64,000 bases of DNA from Mycobacterium sp. JS623 (GTDB lineage: Bacteria; Actinomycetota; Actinomycetes; Mycobacteriales; Mycobacteriaceae). Positions 35,015-44,444 of the stretch are shown here, piece by piece. Below the pieces are notes generated by a model. That model was not told the DNA's origin and made no database searches. It saw nothing but the letters and a program-made list of their open reading frames with translations. The DNA lies in NCBI RefSeq assembly GCF_000328565.1, contig NC_019957.1:62001-126000 (forward strand). Reading direction: 5' to 3'. Position numbers and translations under genes: made by a program. Each line of letters starts with the position of its first letter. Positions within the stretch are counted from its first letter, which is position 1.

Positions 35015-37795
35015 ATGCTTGCTGACAGCAAGCCGGCCCGACTGGGCGGTCGGGCAGAAGCATCGTCGTTCCTCTACGACGCCTTCATCTCCTACGCCCA
35101 TGACGATCAGCCCGTCGCCCGCGGGGTACAGCGGGGATTGCATCGGGTAGGGCGACGTGTCGGCGCGCTGCGGGCGCTGCGGGTCTTCCGTGACTCCACC
35201 GATTTGACGGCCAGCCCCGATCTATGGGGGAAGGTAGTCGAGGCGATGCGACGGTCGCGGTATCTCATCGTCGTGCTGTCGCCCGATGCAGCCGATTCGA
35301 AGTGGGTCAAAAGAGAAGTCGCCCACTGGCTTCTGGAGCGCGGGCCTGAGTACATGTTCTTCGTCGTGGGTTCCGGTCGCGTCGCCTGGGACGAAGCCAC
35401 GAAACGATTCGATCCCGATCACTCGGATGCGGCCCCGGCGGCCCTCACCGAATCCGGTGTTCTGCCGACAGAACCGCTGTACGTCGATGTCAGCGGCGAT
35501 GCGCCGTGGAATCCGGATGCACCATTGTTTCGGGAGAAGCTCATTGACTTGGCCGCGCCGATACACGGCAAACCCAAAGACGAACTGGCCAGCGAAGATT
35601 TGCGCGAACAGCGCCGTTCCCGTCGTCTGAGGCGAGCGGCCGTCGCGGCACTCGCCGTGGTGACGGTGTGTGCAGTGGCGGCCGCGGGGATTGCCGTGAC
35701 GCAGAAGCGCGAAGCTGACAGGCAGCGTGACGAAGCGGTGGCACTCGCGTTGGCGGCAGCGGCACGCGAATCCGCTCATGCCAATCCGGCGCTCGGTGTT
35801 GCGCTGGCCGCTGAAAGCGCCTTGGCGACGCCGGAACCGACGTGGCAGGCCAGGGGCGCGCTGGTATCTGCTCGCGCGGCCATGAGCGCGGCGGCCGCCC
35901 AGCAGATCGGCGAGCCACTGACCGCCCACAGGGCCATCGTCGACTCGTTAGGGTTCAGTCCGGACGGGCGTGTGCTGGCGTCGGCGAGCGACGACGGGAC
36001 GGTGCGAGAGTGGGACCCGGTGACGCGTCAGCAGGTCGGCCAGCCTCTGACCGGAGGCACCGGCAAGGTCTATGCGGTGGCGTTCAGTCCCGATGGTCAC
36101 GTGCTGGCCTCGTGCGACGACAAAGGCAATGTACGGCTATGGGATTCGGACACCCGCCAGCAGCTCGGTGAATCGCTCAACGCGCACGGCGAAACCGTCT
36201 TCGACGTGGCTTTCAGCCCCGACGGCCGGCTGCTGGCCGCGGCCGATGGCGACGGCAGTGTGCGGCTGTGGGATCCTGCGGCGCATCAACCGGTCGGCGA
36301 ACCGCTCACCGGCCACAGCGGCCCAGTTAACAGCGTTGCGTTCAGCCCTGACGGGCGCCTGTTGGCCTCGGGTAGCTTTGACGGCACCGTGCGGCTGTGG
36401 GATCCAGTGACCCGCCGGCCTGTCGGTCCGCCGTTGACCGGTCACGTCGACAGCGTCAACGCGCTGGCGTTCAGCCCTGATGGCCGCGTGTTGGCCTCCG
36501 GTGGCGTGGACGGCAGTGTGCGACTTTGGGATTCAGTGACTCACCGGCCTGTCGGTCCGCCGCTGACCGATGCCGTTGGAGACGTGAGTGCGCTGGCATT
36601 CAGCGGTGACGGGCATCTGCTGGGCTCGGCTGGCGCCAACGGCATCCAGCTGTGGGATCCGGGGACACGTCGACCGGTCGGTGAACCGCTGGCCGCCAAC
36701 ACAAACAACATTTCGGCGTTGGCTTTCAGCCCTCAGGGATCGATCCTCGCGTCGGCCGGCATGGATGGCACTGTGCAGCTGTGGGATACGGCGATTCGGC
36801 AGCCGACCGGACAACTCCTCACCCACCACGCCGAATCGGTGAGCTCCCTCGCGTTCAGTCCCGACGGCCGCCTGCTCGCCTCGGGCAGCTTCGATTTCAC
36901 CGTGCAGGTGTCCGATCCCGCGGCGCTACGTCCGATAGGCGAACCGATCACCATCGGGGTGCCGGTCAGTGCAGTGGCGTTCAGCCCCAACGGAAAATTG
37001 CTGGCCATAGGTGATATGCACGCCGGAATACGGCTCTGGGACCTGAGTCAACATAGGCAGGATGGGGGCCCTCTCACCGGTCACACGGACACGGTGCAGG
37101 GGATTGCCTTCAGCCCCGACGGGCACCTGCTGGCCACGGCCAGCAACGATCACAGCGTGCGGCTGTGGGAGACCGCGACCCGGCGTCCAGTCGGAGCTCC
37201 TCTCGGCCACACCGCAGACGTGTATTCGGTGGCGTTCAGTCCCGACGGCCGGCTACTCGCGTCCGCCGGCGGCGACGGCGTGCGGCTGTGGGACACCGCG
37301 ACTCGTCAACAAGTGGGCCAACCACTGACCGCTCAAAGCAACACGTGGGTGCATGCCGTGGCATTTTCCCCCGACGGACGCCTCCTTGCCTCCGCGGGCA
37401 CCGGCGGCGTGATCCTCTGGGACGTGGCGGCGCGACGGCCCGCGACCCAACCGCTTATCGGGCACACGAGCTGGGCATCGGCCGTGGCGTTCAGTCCCGA
37501 TGGCCGACTGCTCGCCTCCGCCGGCGCGGACCACGTCGTACGGCTGTGGGACGTGGCCACGGGACGTCCGATCGGTGACCCGCTCACCGGACACAGCGAT
37601 GCGGTGACTGCCGTGGCGTTCCGGCCAGACGGCCACCTACTCGCCTCGGGCAGTGCCGATTACAGCGTGCGGCTGTGGCAGCCGATCTGGGAGACGGGGA
37701 CGGCGTGTGAGCTCGCGGAGCCGTACGTGACCAAAGCCCAAGTGATTTCCTACATGCCGCCAGGTCGCGTTCCGGCGTGTCCCTACCGGCTTTGA
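35015..37795 (+). CDS. TIR-TM-WD40 protein
   Basis: A 926-residue protein. ATG 35015 follows GGGGGAGG by six bases; the longer upstream reading is not needed. Residues 18-150 are a TIR domain (YDAFISYAHDDQPVARGVQR, FRDST, SPDAADSKWVKREVAHW with Glu101 in the place of the NADase glutamate). A single membrane helix lies at about 206-232. Residues about 300-890 hold 14 WD40 repeats of the FSPDG-LASGS-DGTVRLWD type, two seven-bladed propellers. The tail ends with a short Cys-containing segment (VTKAQVISYMPPGRVPACPY). It is likely a membrane-anchored sensor whose propellers detect a ligand and whose TIR domain depletes NAD or signals (family knowledge plus inference). Confidence 0.9.
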   Translation: MLADSKPARLGGRAEASSFLYDAFISYAHDDQPVARGVQRGLHRVGRRVGALRALRVFRDSTDLTASPDLWGKVVEAMRRSRYLIVVLSPDAADSKWVKREVAHWLLERGPEYMFFVVGSGRVAWDEATKRFDPDHSDAAPAALTESGVLPTEPLYVDVSGDAPWNPDAPLFREKLIDLAAPIHGKPKDELASEDLREQRRSRRLRRAAVAALAVVTVCAVAAAGIAVTQKREADRQRDEAVALALAAAARESAHANPALGVALAAESALATPEPTWQARGALVSARAAMSAAAAQQIGEPLTAHRAIVDSLGFSPDGRVLASASDDGTVREWDPVTRQQVGQPLTGGTGKVYAVAFSPDGHVLASCDDKGNVRLWDSDTRQQLGESLNAHGETVFDVAFSPDGRLLAAADGDGSVRLWDPAAHQPVGEPLTGHSGPVNSVAFSPDGRLLASGSFDGTVRLWDPVTRRPVGPPLTGHVDSVNALAFSPDGRVLASGGVDGSVRLWDSVTHRPVGPPLTDAVGDVSALAFSGDGHLLGSAGANGIQLWDPGTRRPVGEPLAANTNNISALAFSPQGSILASAGMDGTVQLWDTAIRQPTGQLLTHHAESVSSLAFSPDGRLLASGSFDFTVQVSDPAALRPIGEPITIGVPVSAVAFSPNGKLLAIGDMHAGIRLWDLSQHRQDGGPLTGHTDTVQGIAFSPDGHLLATASNDHSVRLWETATRRPVGAPLGHTADVYSVAFSPDGRLLASAGGDGVRLWDTATRQQVGQPLTAQSNTWVHAVAFSPDGRLLASAGTGGVILWDVAARRPATQPLIGHTSWASAVAFSPDGRLLASAGADHVVRLWDVATGRPIGDPLTGHSDAVTAVAFRPDGHLLASGSADYSVRLWQPIWETGTACELAEPYVTKAQVISYMPPGRVPACPYRL
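35920..37680 (+). repeat. Array of 14 WD40 repeats (about 126-129 bp units)
   Basis: Each unit contains the core ttcagyccyga-ggg...gtgcggctgtggga, encoding FSPDG and RLWD. Units 6, 11 and 12 are one or two residues shorter. The number 14 equals that of the two other WD40 genes in the window. Confidence 0.85.
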
Positions 37796-37800
37796 TCGGG

Positions 37801-38088
37801 CTACGTCTCTGTCAGAGCAGACTCGATCACCGGAATATAGCGACGCACTTGCTCTCGGTCGCTTTCCTTTTCCGCGGGTGACAGCCTGGCGTACGGAGTC
37901 GACATCTGTTTTGTCCACCGTGCCACCAAATCTGCCGGAATCGTCAGCGAGCCATCGTCATTCGGACGACACTGCGCATGCAGGTACTCCTGCCAATGTG
38001 ACCATCGGTCATGTTCGATCGCGGCGAGAGAATCGATCAGCGACTCCCGCCACAGCGCCCGCGCGAGACCCTCCGGGGTGGCGGCCAC
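37801..38088 (-). CDS. Small EHDRW-motif partner of the caspase gene
   Basis: A 95-residue protein starting with GTG 38088, one base after the caspase stop. It carries LAAIEHDRWSHWQEYLHAQC, then IPADLVARWTKQMSTPYARL and EKESDREQVRRYIPVIE, a compact conserved helical unit that recurs as a stand-alone small protein or a domain tail in bacterial conflict loci and resembles RyR-type modules. It is translated directly after the caspase and probably works with it as a regulator or inhibitor (inference). Confidence 0.75.
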   Translation of the reverse strand: MAATPEGLARALWRESLIDSLAAIEHDRWSHWQEYLHAQCRPNDDGSLTIPADLVARWTKQMSTPYARLSPAEKESDREQVRRYIPVIESALTET

Positions 38089-38089
38089 G

Positions 38090-39082
38090 CTAGAGCAGTT
38101 CCTTCTGAACAAGGTTCCAATAATGTTGGCCCAGAACGGTTAACTCGCATTTCTTCCGGTACCACGCGGCGTGCCACATGTGCGGCGCGTCCACCGGCCG
38201 CACGAGATTCACGCGGGCCTGCTGCTGCAATACGGCGAAGATCTTTGTCTTGGCCGCGTCCGGCGGGGGGATCGAGCTGTCGGCCGCCTGCTCAGGTGAA
38301 CGTTCGGGCTCGTACGCGGGATCCAGCGGAAATTGATAGTCCGGGGTGGGGAAGTACTCGGTCAGCGCTTGCAAATTCTCCAGCCGAATCGGTGGTTCTG
38401 CTCGCCGGAGCGAGACGAAACGTTTGACGTTCGTCTTGAAGACAGGCCGTTGGGACCAGGGCCCGAGGGACTGGTCGATATGCGCGTAAACGCTTCCGGG
38501 CGTGACGTCGCCGACGAGATTGGCTGCGGCGCCTTGCAGTGCGTGGACGAAGAGGCTGGTGAAGACGCCGGCGCCGCCTTCGGGCACTTCCAGCGCGTAC
38601 TGGTTGGCTCCCGAGGCGCTCAGAATCGTCGTTCCCTCGACGACTTCGGCGTACTTCTCGTGAACCGGGCTGTTGCCGGCGATGCCGCTGTGGCAGCTGT
38701 CGAGGACAATCACCTTGTTCTTGGCCGGCGAGTTGTTCGCCAGCGTCATCACCTCGTCCAGCGACAGCCCGTCATCGCCGGTCGCGCAGTTGCTCGCACA
38801 CAGGAAGCCGCCGGTGTCCTCGAGATAGCCGTGCCCGGCGAAGTACAGCAGCGCGATGTCCGCGTCGTCGCTGAACAATTCCCGTACCGACTCCTTCAGC
38901 TGCTGCTTGGTCACCGCTGAGTCGGCATCGGCGGCTAGGAGAACTTCTGGTGTGGTGAAGTTCGTGGTGCCGTCGGCGTGGCGGGCCAGCACAGACCTCA
39001 CCGCGTTGGCGTCGTGAACGCACCCACTCAGCGGCCCGATGTCCTCGTAGTAGTCGATGCCGACGATCAGTGCTTTGCGCAT
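38090..39082 (-). CDS. Caspase-like (C14) peptidase
   Basis: A 330-residue protein with an intact metacaspase-type core: KALIVGIDYYEDIGPLSGCV at the start, catalytic His84 in LLYFAGHGYLED, and catalytic Cys130 in VIVLDSCHSG. Residues about 230-330 form a separate C-terminal region (LENLQALTEYFPTPDYQFPL, and WHAAWYRKKCELTVLGQHYW) that may be an effector-associated adaptor. Such caspases are executioners in bacterial suicide and anti-phage systems, activated by sensor partners (family knowledge). The start overlaps the end of a 41-codon Cys-rich ORF, and the small EHDRW protein follows. Confidence 0.9.
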   Translation of the reverse strand: MRKALIVGIDYYEDIGPLSGCVHDANAVRSVLARHADGTTNFTTPEVLLAADADSAVTKQQLKESVRELFSDDADIALLYFAGHGYLEDTGGFLCASNCATGDDGLSLDEVMTLANNSPAKNKVIVLDSCHSGIAGNSPVHEKYAEVVEGTTILSASGANQYALEVPEGGAGVFTSLFVHALQGAAANLVGDVTPGSVYAHIDQSLGPWSQRPVFKTNVKRFVSLRRAEPPIRLENLQALTEYFPTPDYQFPLDPAYEPERSPEQAADSSIPPPDAAKTKIFAVLQQQARVNLVRPVDAPHMWHAAWYRKKCELTVLGQHYWNLVQKELL

Positions 39083-39192
39083 CGCCGGTTCCTAAACATA
39101 CCCGCGCAAAGCGCTGATGGTCCTGGCGGGCGAAACGTAGGCCACGAGAAGCCGCACTGGCAAGCGACGACGACATTCTTGGCGCCCGGCAT
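39067..39192 (-). CDS. 41-residue Cys-rich small protein overlapping the caspase start
   Basis: ATG 39192 has a very strong AAGGGGGGCAC upstream sequence on the minus strand. The product MPGAKNVVVACQCGFSWPTF continues with two more Cys residues (CAGMFRNRRC), so four Cys could bind zinc. It ends 16 bases inside the caspase gene, in another frame, giving translational coupling. The family is unknown. The alternative is a pure leader ORF. Confidence 0.55.
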   Translation of the reverse strand: MPGAKNVVVACQCGFSWPTFRPPGPSALCAGMFRNRRCAKH

Positions 39193-39465
39193 GTGCCCCC
39201 CTTGAGAAATCCGCCAGCCTCGCGGCTGAAATCTTATTAGCGGCAAACACATTGGTATCCGCTTTTGACGGTTTTTGCCCGAGTTTCCACCTGTCTGGCC
39301 GACATATCTCATCGACGTAAGGGCAATTCTTCGCTGACACGAAGCGCGCTCGAATCCGCAGCTGGCCGTGCAATTCGCCGACAAAGCTCAGAGCAGCCGA
39401 TCATAATTTGCACCAAGGGACAGCTTGTGCGCCGAATTGGGCACGGGTGAGGGGGAGGCAGCGCC
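39193..39465. promoter_or_regulatory. Divergent promoter region between caspase operon and TPR-CHAT-MBL operon
   Basis: About 270 bases, AT-richer than the flanks, must hold both promoters. The rightward gene has a GGGGGAGG site at about 39449-39457. No palindrome like those at 22464 or 24406 was found. Confidence 0.4.
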
Positions 39466-41976
39466 ATGCCGGATGAGCTCGGGGACGTGAAGCGACTCGC
39501 GGCATGCGCCGACACAGCCGCGCAAGGCGGTGACCTCGACGGCGCGATCAACACCTATCGCCAGGTGCTGGCCGGTTACCGCGCCGCGCGCATGCGCGGC
39601 GACACCTCAGACGTGCTCGGGCAATTCAGGGCCTGCGCCATGGTGGGCCAACTGTTCGAGCAGACCGGTGACCGTGAGGCGGCACGCGAACATTACCGCG
39701 CGGCGTTGCAGACACTCGAAGCTTCGTCGCGCACTGAGTTTCCGCGGTCGGCGAAACCCTTTCTGCTCCTTCAGATCGCTCGCATGGACGCACTCCTCGA
39801 CGACGAGGCCGCCGAGGGCACGTTCCGCGAGGCGCTCGTCGCGGCACCAGGAGACGACTCCGAACTGCGCGGCAGCATCTACCTGGCGCTGGGTGGATAT
39901 TGCCGCCGTCGCGGCCTTGCTGTCGCGTCGTTCCTGTTTCATCAGGAACGCATCGACGCCGACCCAACGGGAGAACAGGGTGACGCCGACAGGTCACTGC
40001 GTGAACAGTTCGTCGTCCTGGACATGTTGGGCGAGATACGCGGATACCTCGCGATCTCGAAGCTGCTGGAGAATCGCGGCGCACTCGCCGACAGCTTCAT
40101 CACTGTGGCTCCGGTCGCCGACATCGTCCAGCTGTACACCGACGCCGGCGCACCGCCCTCTCCCGCCCTGCTGGACGCCTTCGAGGACGACGCCTTCGTG
40201 AGGGCGGTCCTTGACGATCTGGTCGACCGATTCAGGTCAGCCATTCCCCGATTCGTCGAGAGGTTCGAAACGGAAGAGATCACGCTCGAACAGACCCGTG
40301 ACGTCGTCCCGCTGGCCTACATCGACGACACCCACGAAGCCGCAGAAGCAGACCGTGTTTCGGAGGGCCGCCGCCTTCTCGGGGAGGCCATCGAGGACGC
40401 TATGGCGTGGCGGCCCGGTACCGAAGACAAGTTGCGCGCCGCGCTGGCGATGTCCGGACAGGCCGAGGACTACACAGCAGCCGACATCTGGAGAGGCCTG
40501 GCGGGCTACCTACTGTGGCGTGCCCAGACTGGGCCGGCGCTGCTGGCGGCACGAGCGTCGATGGACTTGTTCGACCGCGATGGTAATGAGGAAGGCCGCA
40601 CCCAGGCGCTGATGATCATCGAACGTGCGCTGACCGACCTGGGCGCAGCGCCCGAGGCGATCCTGGCTTGCCTGGCGATGCGCGAACGCCGCGGCGTGCC
40701 CTCTCCGCACGGCGCCGACCTCGTGTCGATCGGCGATGCAACTAGTCCAGTGCAACGATGGCGACGCAAACGGCTCCGCACGAAGTTAAGCTCACAAGAC
40801 GGCTGCCGGGCCCTGCTGGCCCAGGCGATTATGCCCTTCGAACGTCGATATCCAGATTTCGAGGCCGGCTTCGCCGCAGCGCAATACCGATTCGACACGC
40901 CGTCAACGGTTTTCGACATCGTCCGCGAACCCCATCGGCCGCCGACTCATCAAGAGATCTCCAGCAGAAACGCGTACCGGCTGTACGCCGGTCGGTATTG
41001 GCGCCGGCTGGTGTTGCCGCCGTTGGCTTTCGGTGTTGTCGTCCTTGTAATTCTCGTTCTAGCGGCCGGGTCGACGACGCTGAGTTGGATCGTTACCGGC
41101 CTCGCGCTCGGTGCTGCAGGTTGCCTCTTCGGCTGGTGGTGGGTCACTCGCACGCGTGCAGCGGCCGCATGGTCACGCGCGTCGCGGGCCGATCGCGAAA
41201 TCTTCGAAGCGTTAGACACATTGCACGAAGACGCGTCCACCCACGGTCGCGCATTTGGCATACTCCAGGCCTTCGCGACCGACCGCCGACCGTTCGCACT
41301 GTTCCTGCGCAGCTTCGAGATCGAGGCACAGCAGATCAGCGCCGCCGGGATGTCGCCGCGATTCACACCAACCAAAGCCGAATTGCTGCGCAACGCCACT
41401 GTGGCCGGATTGCCGACCTACACCGCCGACGCCGGGCACGTGAGGGCGGGCAGCTTCCAAAGCGGGCTGACTCGGCTGGGTACGGTCTCAGCAGTTGAGC
41501 GATACCTGGCGGCCACCTTGCCGCAGCGGATAGCGGCGATCACCGTGTCCAATCCGGCCGCCGGCCCGGGCGAACCCACGTCGTCGCTGCCCAAGCTGCA
41601 ACTGGCAGACTCGGATTGGGGCCGGGCGGTGGCGTTGATCATCTCTGCCGCCCACCTCATCGTCGTCGAATGCGCGACGCTGGCGCCGGGCGTCCTGAGC
41701 GAACTCGACACCATCAAAGCCTGTGCTAGGGCAGACCGCACAGTCGTGGTGATCCCATCGCCGTCGAGCGCCAACGAAATCGAGGAGCGCCGGTCGTTGG
41801 CTGCGCTTCTCACCGAGGGTCTGCCCGACCCGACGCCAATCGCGACGGCGACGGCACCGCAACTGCAGGGATTTCAGCGCGTTGTGGTCGACGATGACCT
41901 GCTCAGCCACACCCTCGACGAGCTCGATGCGTTCACCGGCCTGCTGCCCGAACAGAATCCGGTGCCATCGGAATGA
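39466..41976 (+). CDS. TPR-membrane protein with C-terminal TIR-like FLRSFE domain
   Basis: An 836-residue protein. The N-terminal region (about 1-190) reads as tetratricopeptide-like helices (AACADTAAQGGDLDGAINTY, LFEQTGDREAAREHYRAALQ), with a second helical block to about 510. Two membrane helices follow at about 522-567 (LPPLAFGVVVLVILVLAAGS). The C-terminal 230 residues start with RPFALFLRSFEIEAQ and contain VALIISAAHLIVVECATLAP and RTVVVIPSP, a Rossmann-like fold reminiscent of TIR/SLOG-type domains found in conflict proteins. The role is probably a sensor-scaffold. It is the first gene of an operon with CHAT and metallo-beta-lactamase genes. Confidence 0.75.
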   Translation: MPDELGDVKRLAACADTAAQGGDLDGAINTYRQVLAGYRAARMRGDTSDVLGQFRACAMVGQLFEQTGDREAAREHYRAALQTLEASSRTEFPRSAKPFLLLQIARMDALLDDEAAEGTFREALVAAPGDDSELRGSIYLALGGYCRRRGLAVASFLFHQERIDADPTGEQGDADRSLREQFVVLDMLGEIRGYLAISKLLENRGALADSFITVAPVADIVQLYTDAGAPPSPALLDAFEDDAFVRAVLDDLVDRFRSAIPRFVERFETEEITLEQTRDVVPLAYIDDTHEAAEADRVSEGRRLLGEAIEDAMAWRPGTEDKLRAALAMSGQAEDYTAADIWRGLAGYLLWRAQTGPALLAARASMDLFDRDGNEEGRTQALMIIERALTDLGAAPEAILACLAMRERRGVPSPHGADLVSIGDATSPVQRWRRKRLRTKLSSQDGCRALLAQAIMPFERRYPDFEAGFAAAQYRFDTPSTVFDIVREPHRPPTHQEISSRNAYRLYAGRYWRRLVLPPLAFGVVVLVILVLAAGSTTLSWIVTGLALGAAGCLFGWWWVTRTRAAAAWSRASRADREIFEALDTLHEDASTHGRAFGILQAFATDRRPFALFLRSFEIEAQQISAAGMSPRFTPTKAELLRNATVAGLPTYTADAGHVRAGSFQSGLTRLGTVSAVERYLAATLPQRIAAITVSNPAAGPGEPTSSLPKLQLADSDWGRAVALIISAAHLIVVECATLAPGVLSELDTIKACARADRTVVVIPSPSSANEIEERRSLAALLTEGLPDPTPIATATAPQLQGFQRVVVDDDLLSHTLDELDAFTGLLPEQNPVPSE

Positions 41977-42041
41977 CCAGTGCAGCAGCGCGTCTCCTTC
42001 ACACCAGGCCTGCCACCGACAACGAGGCGATCACCCGATGA
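41973..42041 (+). CDS. 22-codon coupling ORF between TPR and CHAT genes
   Basis: Its ATG lies in the ATGA overlap with the stop of the TPR gene and its own stop lies in an ATGA overlap with the start of the CHAT gene. The product is MTSAAARLLHTRPATDNEAI plus two residues. It precisely fills the 61-base gap between the two long genes, so ribosomes could pass through by successive termination and reinitiation. A coding role is uncertain. Confidence 0.4.
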   Translation: MTSAAARLLHTRPATDNEAITR

Positions 42042-44434
42042 GAGCGGTGGTGGCCGAGGGTAGCTCAGACAGGCCCACGTTCGACGGCGATCCGGACTGG
42101 CGGATCCCCCTGCGACTGGGACTTCCGCCGGGTCGCGTAGCCGCCGGAACCGACGCCGTGGCCGCGGCCATCTCCGAGGCTTCAAGCATCGACGATGTCC
42201 GCCTTGTCCGGCTCGGCGTGGACGGCCTGGACTGCGACATCGTGATCGCGCAGACGATCGCAGACCTCGAGTCGCTGGTTGGATCGGTGAGCATGTCCGC
42301 CAATCTTGTGCTGACACTTGGATTGTCCGACGCCGGGGTCGATTCCGCGACCGCGTTCGCCGCCGCACGCAGCCTCGGTGCCGTCGGCTACGTGATCGCG
42401 CGATTCAGTGCCGATCGCCTTCCGCAGCTGATCCAGCAACTCGTCAGTGGGGCCACAGTCGCTGATGCCTTGGGGGAGTGCGGCCCGCACACGGTCGTGG
42501 CCGACCCCGCCGAGATGGCGGTTGCACCCCGATGGGCGTTCTCTGCTGCGCTCGGCGACATCCGCCGGGAACTGGAAACCGCACCGCCCTTGCCGCGCAG
42601 TGGGAACCGACGTGGTCCCGACGGGGGACGACCGCGTGGATTTGAACAGCCCAGTCGGGTAGAGGAACGAGGCGTCCGGGCTGGGCACGCGGATCCGGCG
42701 GCGAACCTCGCCCGCGCCGCGCAGCAGGCGGTCGACGAACTCGATCGGCGCCGCACCGGCCCTGCCGGCGTCTGCCGGTTCCTGCAGGCGGCACTGCACC
42801 GGGCCGGATCCGACGGCGGCGCGGCGCAGCGTGTCGAGCACGGATTCCTGCGCACCGCACCGATGGTGCTTCTCGTCGGAATCGGCCCTCTTGGACCCAC
42901 GCGGCTGGTGGCCGACGTGGCCTTCGACGAGACGCAACTCGGTGAGCCCGACCCCGAAGGATGGGAGCTTGAGGTGATGCTCAAGCCCGAGACCGGCGAA
43001 ATCGAGCGCCGCGCACTGCGACTGCCCACCACAGGACCCAGCGCGGATGTGCAGTTCCCGATACCCGTCGACCCCGCTGCCGACATCTGGCGGGGCCGCA
43101 TCACCGTGCTGCACCACGCCCGCGCGATCCAGAGCGCGGTCCTGTGCGGACCCGTCATCGAATCCGACGTCGCATTAGCAGATGGCATCCGACCCAGCCT
43201 CACCATCGACGGCGAATTCCACCCGATGGCCGCACTCGACGCGCGCGCCGAAGGCGGTGCGGTCCTCGAACTGGACAGCAAACCGGCGGTCTACTGCGGC
43301 TCCGGCGACTACCTGATCGAGCCTCGCGACGACGAGATGCGGGCCGCCAGTAACCGGATCGCCGCGAAGCTGGGCGATATGGCCGTCGACCTCGACGAGG
43401 CGGACGACCTCAACGATCCGCGCGCCCGTGCGCTGCTCGAGTACGCCGCCGTGCAAGGCAGTCTGCTTCTCAAGGCGCTGTTCCCCAACGAGACTCAGCG
43501 GGAGGCGGTCAAAAAGGAGAGGTTCCTTCAGGCGCTGCGCCTACACGACGCCGCCCCTGAGCTTCCATACGAGTTCGTCTACGAATTGGACAGCCCGCCA
43601 CCCGACTTCGAGCTGTGCACCGACTGGACCGCCGGCATCGGCGACGGTAAATGCCCACGTTGTCATGGCGAGGGCGCCGATAACCGCAATATTCTGTGCC
43701 CGCTCGGTTTTTGGGGGTTGAGTAAAGTCATCGAACGGCATAACGCCGTCAGCACGGACGAGAGTCACGCTCAGGCCCGGCTGCGCCGCGGCGACGTCGC
43801 GACCAAGACACCCCTGCCGATCAAACGAGCGGTCGTGGCGCTGAGCAACCGGGCCGACAAGCCGCCTCGCGGCGCGGAGGTCAGCTACACCGCGCCCTCA
43901 GCCCGTATCCGACAGGCTCTGACGGACGCGGCGATCCCCTTCGACGGGCCGGTCCCGGACTGGAAAACATGGCAGCAACTCATCAACGACCATCAGCCAG
44001 ACCTACTGATCGTGTTGGGCCACGCCAGGTTCAACGATGACCGGGGTGAATGGAGCATGCAGATCGGCGAGAGCAGCGACCTGTACGTCACCCGAGTCTT
44101 CCCCGAATTTGTCGATGCCCCGCCGAACATCCCCGGCCCGGCGGTGTTCTTGTTCGGCTGCCTCACCGCCTCAGAAGGCGCCGAACAGGCGACGTTTGCT
44201 CGTGAATTCCGCCAGCGCAACGCCTCCGTGGTTATCGGCACTACCTCGACGGTTCTCGGCCGGCAGGCTGGCCCGGTGACCGCCGATCTCATCGCCGCCG
44301 TGGCGGCCGCCGCGGGGCGCCTACCGCTGGGCGAGATGCTGCGCCAGGCGCGCGCATCCGGTCTGGCCAAGGGATCGGTGATGGCGATGGCCCTCAACGC
44401 GTTCGGCGACGCCGACTACCGCCTCACCACCTAA
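42038..44434 (+). CDS. CHAT-domain (caspase-like) protein
   Basis: A 798-residue protein, start ATG 42038. The C-terminal third is a CHAT-type caspase-fold domain: DLLIVLGHARFND places a candidate catalytic His at 662, and AVFLFGCLTASEG a Cys at 708, followed by REFRQRNASVVIGTTS, the usual CHAT strand. Before it is a cluster KCPRCHGEGADNRNILCPLG with three or four zinc ligands. The N-terminal 150 residues (LRLGLPPGRVAAGTDAVAAA, DCDIVIAQTIADLESLVG) form an alpha/beta domain of unknown function. CHAT proteases can be activated by partner sensors and kill the cell or cleave a partner (family knowledge). It lies between the TPR and MBL genes. Confidence 0.82.
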   Translation: MRAVVAEGSSDRPTFDGDPDWRIPLRLGLPPGRVAAGTDAVAAAISEASSIDDVRLVRLGVDGLDCDIVIAQTIADLESLVGSVSMSANLVLTLGLSDAGVDSATAFAAARSLGAVGYVIARFSADRLPQLIQQLVSGATVADALGECGPHTVVADPAEMAVAPRWAFSAALGDIRRELETAPPLPRSGNRRGPDGGRPRGFEQPSRVEERGVRAGHADPAANLARAAQQAVDELDRRRTGPAGVCRFLQAALHRAGSDGGAAQRVEHGFLRTAPMVLLVGIGPLGPTRLVADVAFDETQLGEPDPEGWELEVMLKPETGEIERRALRLPTTGPSADVQFPIPVDPAADIWRGRITVLHHARAIQSAVLCGPVIESDVALADGIRPSLTIDGEFHPMAALDARAEGGAVLELDSKPAVYCGSGDYLIEPRDDEMRAASNRIAAKLGDMAVDLDEADDLNDPRARALLEYAAVQGSLLLKALFPNETQREAVKKERFLQALRLHDAAPELPYEFVYELDSPPPDFELCTDWTAGIGDGKCPRCHGEGADNRNILCPLGFWGLSKVIERHNAVSTDESHAQARLRRGDVATKTPLPIKRAVVALSNRADKPPRGAEVSYTAPSARIRQALTDAAIPFDGPVPDWKTWQQLINDHQPDLLIVLGHARFNDDRGEWSMQIGESSDLYVTRVFPEFVDAPPNIPGPAVFLFGCLTASEGAEQATFAREFRQRNASVVIGTTSTVLGRQAGPVTADLIAAVAAAAGRLPLGEMLRQARASGLAKGSVMAMALNAFGDADYRLTT

Positions 44435-44444
44435 GGAGCGTAGG

